64,000 nucleotides of DNA from JAIQFF01 sp963788505. GTDB lineage: Bacteria > Acidobacteriota > Terriglobia > Terriglobales > Acidobacteriaceae. The notes under the pieces were generated by a model. It was not told the DNA's origin and did no database searches. It saw only the letters and a program-made list of their open reading frames with translations. The stretch lies in contig CAWBGY010000005.1 in NCBI GenBank assembly GCA_963788505.1, positions 496,001 through 560,000 on the forward strand. Reading direction: 5' to 3'. Position numbers and translations under genes: made by a program. This document shows positions 33,860 to 41,789 of the stretch, piece by piece (position 1 is the stretch's first letter; the number at the start of each line of letters is the position of its first letter).

Positions 33860-34831
33860 CTACTGGCGAGCACGCACACTGGCTCGAAGTTCTTCTGCAA
33901 TCTCGCGTGCCGCCTTGCGGGCTGCCCCTTCCTCGGTGACGCCGAACGAGATTGCGCCTACCCGCGCGTGGCCGCCGCCGCCGTAGCGCTCACACACCTT
34001 GGCCAGATTCACGGTCGGCTCGGAGGGGGCCCAGGGATTCGAGCCGACGGAAACTTTCACCCGAAAGCTGCTCTTGCTGAGGCCAACGCTGTAAATCGAT
34101 TCCGGATGCAGATAGTACGGCACGAATTTGTTGTAGCCCTCGAGATCGTGGTCCGTGATATCGAAAAAGAGGGTGTGATCTTTGGACTCAATCCGTTCTT
34201 TCAACACGGCGATGGAGCGTTGGTGCCGCTCGAGCAAAGGCGGCAGCAGAGGCGCCACGAAAGACTCTTCCAGGATTTCCGCCAGCGGCCGGGTGGCCAG
34301 CAGAGGGATAAGCCGGGGCACGAAGCTGTAGTCCTGCGCGGACTCTATGACCAGAGTGAGCTTCATGGCGGGCGCTTTCATTTCGACCGCGGTCTGGGCA
34401 TCGGGATACATGGCTCCATCGACGATGTCCGTCCAGTGGATCAGGTCGGCCACGGGGCGGGGATCAAAACCAAAACGCTGTTCGGCCACAGTCGCGATGA
34501 AGCTGGTGCAGGACTTGAAATCCGGGTCGTAGAACTTGCGATTGCTCTGGTCCTGCTCGAAGTGCGCTGCATCCTCGGGAGTGAGGAATGCGCTCTGGTG
34601 ATGGTCGAACCACCAGGTAATCCTGGGAGAGCTGGAGTACTTGAAGTCCACGATGGCGTTTTCGTCGCCGTCAAACTGCTTTTCATCGAACAATGCCCCG
34701 GCGCGGTGCAGCAGGCCGGAGAAAACAAAACTGGCATCGCCGCTGATCCGCTCCCGGTAAAAGCGCGAGAACAAAGCAGCCGACGATGCCCCGTCAAAGC
34801 ATTTGTCGTGATAGAAGACCCGAACTTTCAA
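33860..34831 (-). CDS. DHH-family phosphoesterase
   Basis: A 323-residue DHH/DHHA1-type protein. Metal ligands are in HDKCFDG (Asp13), NAIVDFKY (Asp62) and FDHHQS (D76-H77-H78); the C-terminal DHHA1 motif is GGGGHARVGA. The protein departs from NrnA and RecJ in spacing: the DHH motif lies close to the N-terminus and a long helical middle (about 130-230) separates the halves. The substrate may be a short oligonucleotide or a cyclic dinucleotide product. It is monocistronic. Confidence 0.8.
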   Translation of the reverse strand: MKVRVFYHDKCFDGASSAALFSRFYRERISGDASFVFSGLLHRAGALFDEKQFDGDENAIVDFKYSSSPRITWWFDHHQSAFLTPEDAAHFEQDQSNRKFYDPDFKSCTSFIATVAEQRFGFDPRPVADLIHWTDIVDGAMYPDAQTAVEMKAPAMKLTLVIESAQDYSFVPRLIPLLATRPLAEILEESFVAPLLPPLLERHQRSIAVLKERIESKDHTLFFDITDHDLEGYNKFVPYYLHPESIYSVGLSKSSFRVKVSVGSNPWAPSEPTVNLAKVCERYGGGGHARVGAISFGVTEEGAARKAAREIAEELRASVRARQ

Positions 34832-35010
34832 TGGCCCCCTTCAAAGGTCCTGTTTCCCGCGCAGGTTGCGCCGCGAGGATGCGAACCAAAATCTAATAGG
34901 AATGACATCCCGGAGAAGATCTGTCAAGGGAGGAAGATTGAACCGGTCTCCGCCGCGGAGACCGGTCGTGGACAAAGAGCGCAGGCAAGGCACATTGCCG
35001 GACGCGCAAA

Positions 35011-35463
35011 CTAGACGGCGTTGGCCTGTTTCTCGGCCAGGTCGCCAATGATTGGCAGCTTGAACATCAGCCCCTGATTGGCCTTGATCAGCAGGATGAT
35101 CCAGATAATGAACGATCCCAACCATATGATCATGTGCAGGGGGAAGGTGACGAAGATCAACCCTGGAACAAAACCTATGATGGTCAAACCGATCCAGATG
35201 GCGATCATCGCCACGCAAAAGAAAATCATCTGAAAGGCATGAAACCGCACGAAGCGGCTCTTGTTATATGGCTCCATCACCAGGAAAATGATGGCCGGAA
35301 CGATCGTGATGTAGCACAACATGCCGACGACATTGTCCGTCATTCCGCCGGTTGTGCCCTGGGCAGGTGCTGCCGCCGCCGGTGCTGCAGTGCGACTGCT
35401 ACAGGCCGCACACATGGTCGTGCCGTCCGCGATCTGAGTTCCACACCCGCTGCAAAACGCCAT
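35011..35463 (-). CDS. Zinc-ribbon DUF4870-like membrane protein
   Basis: A 150-residue protein with an N-terminal zinc ribbon (FCSGCGT ... CAACS; four cysteines), an Ala/Pro/Thr linker, and a DUF4870-like three-helix membrane unit (NVVGMLCYITIVPAIIFLVMEP, SRFVRFHAFQMIFF, IWLGSFIIWIILLIKA). The motif RFVRFHAFQ is typical of the family. Role unknown. Confidence 0.8.
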   Translation of the reverse strand: MAFCSGCGTQIADGTTMCAACSSRTAAPAAAAPAQGTTGGMTDNVVGMLCYITIVPAIIFLVMEPYNKSRFVRFHAFQMIFFCVAMIAIWIGLTIIGFVPGLIFVTFPLHMIIWLGSFIIWIILLIKANQGLMFKLPIIGDLAEKQANAV

Positions 35464-35672
35464 GGACTTTCCCTCCCGTGATTGTGCGACTCAGCCCCTG
35501 GACAAGAGTCTGTCCGCCCTACCTGAACCGCGAAAGTTACCAGAATCAGCGTTCCAAGGCAAACAGAATCTCATGCGCTGCCCCGCCGTAAACCCGCCAG
35601 AGTCTTGCCATCGCACCCGGCAGGGCCTTCCCTATCAATACGATCCCCGTGATTCGCAGATTCCGGAGGAGG

Positions 35673-36002
35673 CTAGGGAACCGGGTCGCTGGTGCCGAGA
35701 GGAACGCTGCCACGGCAGCGCCAGAGGCGGGCCGCAGTCAAGGCAAGCCCTTTTCGCAGCCCATATCGTTGCACGGTTTCAATCGAGTACCGGGAGCAGG
35801 TGGGACGATAGCGACACTGGACATACCCCGCCAAGCGCGGACTGCCTACCCTCTGATAATCGCGAACCAGGGCAATGTAGACGCGGGCCGTCAGTTGACG
35901 ATCCGGGCGCCGGAAACTGTCGGCATACACACTCGCAGCCACTACGCCCAGGAGCGCGAGATAGGTTGCGGGCTGCCTCAGGAGTTTCCGCAGTGGGGAC
36001 AT
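35673..36002 (-). CDS. yidD: Membrane protein insertion efficiency factor YidD
   Basis: A 109-residue protein. The C-terminal part, YVQCRYRPTCSRYSIE then RYGLRKGLALTAARLWRC, is the YidD signature with its three cysteines. The N-terminal 40 residues form one membrane anchor (YLALLGVVAASVYA). The start at 36002 avoids an upstream extension with no homology. YidD normally sits with rpmH, rnpA and yidC; here it lies beside a zinc-ribbon membrane gene whose end it overlaps, so it has moved or is a second copy. Confidence 0.85.
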   Translation of the reverse strand: MSPLRKLLRQPATYLALLGVVAASVYADSFRRPDRQLTARVYIALVRDYQRVGSPRLAGYVQCRYRPTCSRYSIETVQRYGLRKGLALTAARLWRCRGSVPLGTSDPVP

Positions 36003-36340
36003 TTTGCGCTCACTTGCAGCCGCTTGTTCGCACATTGGGGACAGGGCACCAGATTGCCCTGTGGGCGGGTAACGAGATAGATGATCAGACCGATGATTCC
36101 AGTCAGCATCACCAGAATCATCCACACCACCGCGTTGTCCATGCCCCGGTTTTTGGCGTCACGCGCGACCCAGATCAGCAGAGCAATATTGAGCGCGAGA
36201 ATGCCAACCATGATGACGCCGAAGAACCCCAGACAACCGCAGGCAACAAACGGGTTGTCGTCATTGCTTTGCAACAGGAGGGTGGCAGGCAGCGCGGACG
36301 AGCAAGCCCTGACGGCTTCCAACACCAGGATGGAAAGCAT
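35978..36340 (-). CDS. Small membrane protein with C-terminal zinc ribbon
   Basis: A 120-residue protein with two central hydrophobic helices (GCLGFFGVIMVGILALNIALLIWVA split by a short loop from VVWMILVMLTGIIGLIIYLV) and a C-terminal zinc ribbon (CPQC ... CPHC). Between the helices is the RDAKNRGMDN motif seen in PLDc_N-like small membrane proteins. It overlaps the YidD start by 25 bp, so the two are probably cotranslated. Function unknown; membrane-zinc-ribbon proteins recur in this region. Confidence 0.72.
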   Translation of the reverse strand: MLSILVLEAVRACSSALPATLLLQSNDDNPFVACGCLGFFGVIMVGILALNIALLIWVARDAKNRGMDNAVVWMILVMLTGIIGLIIYLVTRPQGNLVPCPQCANKRLQVSAKCPHCGNS

Positions 36341-36608
36341 CGATCGTTCTCCTGCGGGATGAAATGGCGGCGGACATTGACTGCCCGTCGCCCGAAAAGG
36401 CTACCAGGACGTGCACGGCCTATGAGGACGGCCGAGTGCCGCGGACATTATCAAAAAAGGTTTGCCGGCGCAACCCAAAGATGTCGCCGTGGGGCGGCGC
36501 GCTCTGCCGCGATCGCGTTGACGAAAGGGTCCTGCCGGAGTACGGTGGAGCGATTTTGGCGAGGGAAAGAGGTCAGTTTGCAGTCCGCCACTGCGAGGAG
36601 TGAGTCGC

Positions 36609-37391
36609 ATGATCTGCTCTCAATGTGGTAAGACGGTGGCCGAAGGAACAACGTTTTGCCCCACATGCGGCCAGCCAATCGCACTCACCGATGCGGGCGC
36701 CGCCAAGCTTCCGCTGCAACCGCTTACCGGTCAGGCGGGGCCAGTCGCCGTGGAACAAACCAGCGGCCTGGCCATCATCAGCCTGATCTGCGGACTGCTC
36801 TTTCTTTTTTTCCCCCTGCCCATTCTTGCCATCGTCTTCGGACATGTTTCGCTTTCGCAAATCAAGAAAAGTGCGGGCAGGTTAGGGGGCAAGGGCCTGG
36901 CCATTGCGGGCCTGGTGCTCGGATATCTTGGGATCGCCATGATTCCCCTCATACTGATCGTTGCGGCGATTGCGATTCCCAACCTGCTGCGGGCGCGGAT
37001 TGCGGCAAATGAGTCTTCCGCAGTGGATTCGGTCAGGACAATCAACACGGCCCAAGTGACCTATCAGTCAAACTTTCCAACCGTCGGATTCGCCCCAGAT
37101 CTGCAGTCTCTGGGCGGTGCTTCGCCTTGCACCAGCAACCCGGCAACGGCCTGCCTGATTGACGATAGACTGGCGGTTGCGACCACCTTGCCCGGCCGGA
37201 ACGGCTACATTTTCACTCTGGCGCGTTCTGAGGATGGCACCCGGTACTTCGTGAGTGCAGTACCCGTCAAGCGCAACCAAAGCGGCATTCGCACCTTCTG
37301 CTCGACCGAGGATGGGGTGGTTCGCGTCGGTCAGGGCGGGGTCGCAATTCCCGACCACGACGCATGCGCCGCGCTTTCGCCGATGGAGTGA
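36609..37391 (+). CDS. Zinc-ribbon / DUF4190 / type IV pilin-like chimera
   Basis: A 260-residue protein with three modules. Residues 1-25 are a zinc ribbon (CSQC ... CPTC). Residues about 50-105 are a DUF4190 membrane unit (SGLAIISLICGLLFLFF, HVSLSQIKKS, GKGLAIAGLVLGYLG). Residues about 110 onward begin like a type IV pilin stalk (VAAIAIPNLLRARIAANESS, then SVRTINTAQVTYQ) and continue with a pilin-like head with cysteines (CTSNPATACL). The prepilin cleavage motif GFTLIE is missing, so the stalk is kept as a membrane segment. The ATG at 36609 has GAGGAG eight bases before it; the in-frame GTG at 36600 does not. Confidence 0.78.
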   Translation: MICSQCGKTVAEGTTFCPTCGQPIALTDAGAAKLPLQPLTGQAGPVAVEQTSGLAIISLICGLLFLFFPLPILAIVFGHVSLSQIKKSAGRLGGKGLAIAGLVLGYLGIAMIPLILIVAAIAIPNLLRARIAANESSAVDSVRTINTAQVTYQSNFPTVGFAPDLQSLGGASPCTSNPATACLIDDRLAVATTLPGRNGYIFTLARSEDGTRYFVSAVPVKRNQSGIRTFCSTEDGVVRVGQGGVAIPDHDACAALSPME

Positions 37392-37423
37392 CTTCACGCC
37401 TCCTGACTTCGCAGTTCGCGGCG

Positions 37424-37450
37424 GCACGAGCGTGGATGCTCGCGCCTACA
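37424..37450. repeat. GCACGAGCGTGGATGCTCGCGCC element, copy 3
   Basis: A 27-bp copy of the repeat at 21609 and 30144 with one change in the stem. It lies 33 bp after the stop of the pilin-like chimera and before the penicillin acylase gene. Confidence 0.78.
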
Positions 37451-37503
37451 TTTGCGTTGCATTTGTTTTAGCCATGGGCACGCCATAGAATCAAAAGCTC
37501 AGC

Positions 37504-39966
37504 ATGGCGACCACCACGACTTCGCTTTCTGCTCCTCGTCGACGACTAAGCATCGGGCGAGGATTGTCGTTTTTCCTGATCTGCGTTTTGCTTATTGCTC
37601 TGGGAGCCCTGGCCTGGTTCTACTCCATCGCGCGCTCTGCCCTGCCCCAGTTGGACGGACACCTGAAGATTTCCGGCCTGTCCGCTCGGGTCACGGTCCT
37701 CCGCGACGGTCAGGGCGTGCCTACGATTGAGGCCGCAAATTTTGATGACCTTTTTTTTGCCCAGGGCTATGTGACCGCACAGGACCGTTTGTGGCAGATG
37801 GACATGATGCGGCGTTTCGCCGCCGGCGACGTTTCCGAAATTCTTGGCGAGGCGTTTCTCAAGCACGACCGCGAGCAAAGAATTCTGGGGCTGCGCGTAG
37901 CGGCACAAAAGGCATTGGAGGTTGCCTCCGCCCAAAATCGCTCTCACTTCGAAGCCTATGCGCGGGGCGTGAACGCTTACATCGAATCCCATCGCGACCG
38001 GCTGCCCGTCGAGTTTCGGATCCTGCGCTATTCTCCGCGTCCCTGGGCGCTGGAAGATTCCACTCTCATCGCGTCCCAGATGGTGAAAGACCTGAACCAT
38101 TATCCCTATCGCGACGCCCTTGAACGCGAGAAGATCCTGGCCAAACTTGGACCCGAACTGACGGCCGACTTGTATGTCAACTCTTCCTGGCACGATCGTC
38201 CACCGACCATGCCGCGCCTCGGACCGGACCAGAATACGGACGAGGAAAACCCGCCTCGGCGCCCCGTGGGTAGTTCCGTGGCGGGCATCGCGGGACCGGA
38301 TTTTCAGAATGTCGCCAGCGAATCCGCATTGAATTCCGACGCACGCATGGTGATCGGTTCGAACAACTGGGTGGTTTCGGGCGCGCACACGGTTTCGGGC
38401 AAGCCACTGCTTTCGAATGATATGCACCTCGGGCACCAGATGCCGAACCTGTGGTACGAAGCCCATCTGCGTTGTGGCGACTTTGATGTCGCTGGCGTCA
38501 CGTTGCCCGGCCTGCCCTACGTGATCGTGGGACACAACCAGCGCATTGCCTGGGGCTTCACCAACATCGGTCCGACGGTGGAAGATATATACGTCGAGAC
38601 TTTCAACCCGGATGGTCAATACCTGACACCGGATGGGTGGAAGGCACCTGAACACCGGAGTGAAGTGATCCACGTCAAGGGCAAACCAGACGTGGCGGTG
38701 GATGTGGTGTTGACCCGCCATGGACCCATCATTAGCGATCTGTTGCCGGGCGAAACCCGCAAGCTGGCCTTGCGCTGGACGCTATACGACGGCACCCACG
38801 ATCCTTTTTTTGAAGTGGACTCGGCGCAGACCTGGGACCAGTTTCGCAGCGCGTTCTCGACCTTTGACGCGCCCGGACAGAACGTCGTGTTCGCCGACGT
38901 CGATGGCAACATCGGCTATCAGGCCACGGGAAAGATTCCGATTCGTGCCTCCGGCGATGGCAGCCTTCCCGAGAACGGCAGCGACAACTCGCACGAGTGG
39001 ACGGGATACATTCCATTCGACAAACTGCCCAGCGTGTACAACCCGCCCTGGGGAATCATCGCGACCGCGAACAGCCGCATCACTCCAGATGGCTATCCCT
39101 ATTCAATCAGCACCGGTTGGGAGGCTCCCTGGCGTTCTGCCAGAATCTATCGCGTGCTGGAGTCAGGCAAGAAATTTTCCCCGGCTGACATGCTGGCGCT
39201 GCAGACCGACATTTATTCAGAAGCTGACCGTTATTTCGCGGAACGGTTTGTGTACAGCGTGGACCACGCCAATCACGCCTCCCCGCGAACCCAACAGGCA
39301 GCCGAGGTCATGCGGGGATGGGATGGCCGAATGACGGCAGATTCGGCTGCGCCCACAATCGCATATCAAGCCCGCGCCGAGCTCACGCGTCTGCTGCTTG
39401 AACCCAAGCTGGGCCCTGCGCCGTCCGGATCCGGGCAAGTTGACGCCAGGCTGAGCTGGAAGACCTATTCCTGGGGAATGCAGTCGGTGTGGCTGGAAAA
39501 CGTGGTTCATCATCAGCCCCGGAGCTGGCTCCCCCCGGCGTATAGCAGCTACGACGACCTGCTGGCAGCGGCGGTTGAAGCGACTGTCGACGACCCCGAG
39601 GCGCCCCGGGACTTGGCCTCGTGGAAGTGGGGAACGTTTCGTGCGGTCGATATCCAGCACCCGATTCTGGGCAGAATTCCGCTGCTGCAGCATTGGACAG
39701 GACCCGGCGTCCAGCCCCAGTCCGGCAGCAGCTACACAGTGAAAGCGGTGTCGCGCAGCCACGGGCCTTCGGAACGCTTGACGGTGGACCTGTCCGACCT
39801 GGACCAGACCACATTGAACCTGGTGACCGGAGAAGCGGGGAATTTTCTCAGTCCCTATTACATGGACCAGTGGAAGGCATGGTACGAAGGCTACACGTTC
39901 AAGCTGCCTTACTCCGAAAAGGCAGTCGCGGCCTCGAAACGGCATGAGTTGGTGATGGAGAAATAG
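37504..39966 (+). CDS. Penicillin acylase family protein (Ntn hydrolase)
   Basis: An 820-residue precursor of the penicillin acylase / acyl-homoserine-lactone acylase family. One N-terminal membrane segment (LSFFLICVLLIALGALAWFYS) exports or anchors it. The alpha-chain motif is FAQGYVTAQDRLWQMDMMRR; autocatalytic cleavage would free S286 in GSNNWVVSG. Further motifs are GHNQRIAWGFTN and NSHEWTGYIPF in the beta chain. Substrate unknown; quorum signals, peptides or beta-lactams are possible. Length and all catalytic parts are complete. Confidence 0.9.
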   Translation: MATTTTSLSAPRRRLSIGRGLSFFLICVLLIALGALAWFYSIARSALPQLDGHLKISGLSARVTVLRDGQGVPTIEAANFDDLFFAQGYVTAQDRLWQMDMMRRFAAGDVSEILGEAFLKHDREQRILGLRVAAQKALEVASAQNRSHFEAYARGVNAYIESHRDRLPVEFRILRYSPRPWALEDSTLIASQMVKDLNHYPYRDALEREKILAKLGPELTADLYVNSSWHDRPPTMPRLGPDQNTDEENPPRRPVGSSVAGIAGPDFQNVASESALNSDARMVIGSNNWVVSGAHTVSGKPLLSNDMHLGHQMPNLWYEAHLRCGDFDVAGVTLPGLPYVIVGHNQRIAWGFTNIGPTVEDIYVETFNPDGQYLTPDGWKAPEHRSEVIHVKGKPDVAVDVVLTRHGPIISDLLPGETRKLALRWTLYDGTHDPFFEVDSAQTWDQFRSAFSTFDAPGQNVVFADVDGNIGYQATGKIPIRASGDGSLPENGSDNSHEWTGYIPFDKLPSVYNPPWGIIATANSRITPDGYPYSISTGWEAPWRSARIYRVLESGKKFSPADMLALQTDIYSEADRYFAERFVYSVDHANHASPRTQQAAEVMRGWDGRMTADSAAPTIAYQARAELTRLLLEPKLGPAPSGSGQVDARLSWKTYSWGMQSVWLENVVHHQPRSWLPPAYSSYDDLLAAAVEATVDDPEAPRDLASWKWGTFRAVDIQHPILGRIPLLQHWTGPGVQPQSGSSYTVKAVSRSHGPSERLTVDLSDLDQTTLNLVTGEAGNFLSPYYMDQWKAWYEGYTFKLPYSEKAVAASKRHELVMEK

Positions 39967-40076
39967 CTTTAGCTTTCAGCTTTCAGCCTTCAACATCGAT
40001 TTTTCAGCCGTTTCCAAATGATGCCTCCCGTCGGATGCAAAAGAAATCCTATTGTGGCCGGGACCGTTTAAGGCTC

Positions 40077-40162
40077 TTCCGCCCCTCCGGGGCTTTGGTC
40101 GAGTTTTACACGCGTACCCAGGGCTTGCGCCCTGGGCTACAGTCTGGCGCCGCTTCGCGGCT
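40077..40162. repeat. Composite palindromic element, copy B
   Basis: The same three-hairpin order as at 1062-1147: GCCCCTCCGGGGC, then an 8-bp stem (CCCAGGGC at 40117-40124, GCCCTGGG at 40129-40136), then GCGCCGCTTCGCGGC. Spacer lengths are similar. The 353-bp gap from 39967 to 40319 has no gene. Confidence 0.72.
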
Positions 40163-40177
40163 AGTGGGAATTGGCTG

Positions 40178-40318
40178 AAAGCTGGGGCTGAAAGCTGGGG
40201 CCGAAAGCTGGGGGCGGGTAAGCTTGAGAGCAGAGATTTGAGGGCTGAAAGCCGAGGAGCGAGGGCTGACGGCTGAGAGCTGAAAGCTGACAGCTGGAAG
40301 CTGAGAGCAGAAGCCGGC
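40178..40318. repeat. Degenerate GCTGAAAGCTGAGAGC tandem repeats
   Basis: About 140 bp made of variants of the words GGCTGAAAGCTGGG, GAGAGCTGAAAGCTG and GAGGGCTGA, all on one strand. A reverse-strand fragment (GCTTTCAGCTTTCAGC) is at 39966-39984, so the region folds on itself. It sits directly after the stop codon of the lipoprotein gene. Confidence 0.8.
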
Positions 40319-40319
40319 T

Positions 40320-41672
40320 TCAATCCACCTGCTTCACGTCCACGCCTTGACCGATGATATCTATCTGCGTGGTTTGCAGCTTGTCGGTGGTGGTGTCGTA
40401 GATGTTTAATTCTCCGTTTTGGACCACGTACACCACGTTACGGCGGCTGATGGGCTGAATTCCGGTGACGTCACCCAGTACAGGCGGAATCACCGCGCTC
40501 GATTTGCTGATGTTGAAAATGGACAGGCACCCTCGAATTTCTCCGGAGTTGTTGCCGCTGGCGGGAACGTTGATGTTGGTGCAGGCGTGGGCCCCGATGA
40601 AGAGTTGGTTGTTGGCACCCATCTCCATGTGGTTGTGGTAACCGTCAGTAATTGTTGCGCTGGCCGTAACCGTCATTGAGCCGAGATCAACCGCGGAAAC
40701 TTCGCCGCACGTGGTAGCCAGGGTCGGGGCCGCGGAAGCAGCGCACGTGTTGGCGCCCGGTTCTGTGCCCGCAACGTAGAGGGTGGTGCCGGAGAGCAGC
40801 CCGGTGGTGCCCGCGTCCACTGGAATGACAGGGCCGGGCAGGTTGCTGTTCATGTCCAGGAGCGTGATACTGGCGGTTGTCCCCCCGCATTCCGGCCCGC
40901 AGTTCAGGATATAAGCCGTCGAATCGTCGCTGCTGAAAACTCCCCAGACCGGATGATCGAAAAGAGAACTTTGAACATCCGTGCGCGGGTCCGTGCTGGT
41001 GCCGATCGAACTCGGCGCCAGGACCGTGACCGTGTCAGGGCGGCTGCCCAGCACCAGAATACGGTTGCCGTTGTGACTCTGCACCAGGTAACGAGCGCCG
41101 GGAACCGGGACTGCGGCCGAGATGGCGTCGGTGGACAGGTTCAGGGCATCGACCGCACCCGGGGATTGCCCCGTCACCGGGGCATTCGGAACCGCGGCAA
41201 AGCCGCTCACATTGTCTGGTGCCACAACCATGCTTTCACTGTACCCGGGAAGCGTGATCGCCGCCGGATTCCCCGCGGAGTTTTGAGCGACACTCTGGCT
41301 GGCGTTGTTGACCACGGTAATGGAGTTGTTCGAGGCGCTGAAAACCAGGGTAAATCTCTTGTTAGGAAACAGCACCATCATGCCCGGCGTGGGACTGCTC
41401 GACCCCACGGAAACCACCGAGGCCTGGACATCATTCAGCGCATCCACGACGTTGAGGACGGCGGCGGTGGATGTGCCGTTAGGAAACAGCGGATTAGAAA
41501 TGAAGGCTCGAAGCTTGACACTACCCGGGGGCGGCGGCGGCTGGTTCGTGCTGGAATTGGAACTTCCGCAAGAAATCAGTCCGGCACTGGTCACCAGCAG
41601 CAATACGGCGAGAGCGGGTCGGTTCAAACGCGAAGCCCCCCAAGAACATGAGGAATGGAGAGTTAGATGCAA
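40320..41672 (-). CDS. Lipoprotein with YVTN-like beta-propeller
   Basis: A 450-residue exported protein. The lipobox LISC puts the lipid on Cys35, and a Ser/Asn/Pro-rich spacer follows. The rest has propeller-type repeats (AAVLNVVDALNDVQASVVSV, NSITVVNNASQSV, PDTVTVLAPSSIGT, GEVSAVDLGSMTVTASATI) and several cysteine pairs. Low charge and high Ser/Thr/Asn content mark it as a surface protein. No enzymatic motif seen. Acidobacteria encode many of these; function unknown. Confidence 0.75.
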   Translation of the reverse strand: MHLTLHSSCSWGASRLNRPALAVLLLVTSAGLISCGSSNSSTNQPPPPPGSVKLRAFISNPLFPNGTSTAAVLNVVDALNDVQASVVSVGSSSPTPGMMVLFPNKRFTLVFSASNNSITVVNNASQSVAQNSAGNPAAITLPGYSESMVVAPDNVSGFAAVPNAPVTGQSPGAVDALNLSTDAISAAVPVPGARYLVQSHNGNRILVLGSRPDTVTVLAPSSIGTSTDPRTDVQSSLFDHPVWGVFSSDDSTAYILNCGPECGGTTASITLLDMNSNLPGPVIPVDAGTTGLLSGTTLYVAGTEPGANTCAASAAPTLATTCGEVSAVDLGSMTVTASATITDGYHNHMEMGANNQLFIGAHACTNINVPASGNNSGEIRGCLSIFNISKSSAVIPPVLGDVTGIQPISRRNVVYVVQNGELNIYDTTTDKLQTTQIDIIGQGVDVKQVD

Positions 41673-41789
41673 GAAACGGGATTATAGCAGAGCCCTCCGG
41701 AGACGGGCAGGCTGCAGCCCCCGTGGGTGGCGCACGGAACCGCGTCCGCCATGGTGCAAAATTGACCTTCATCTTGTATTCTCAAAGCG

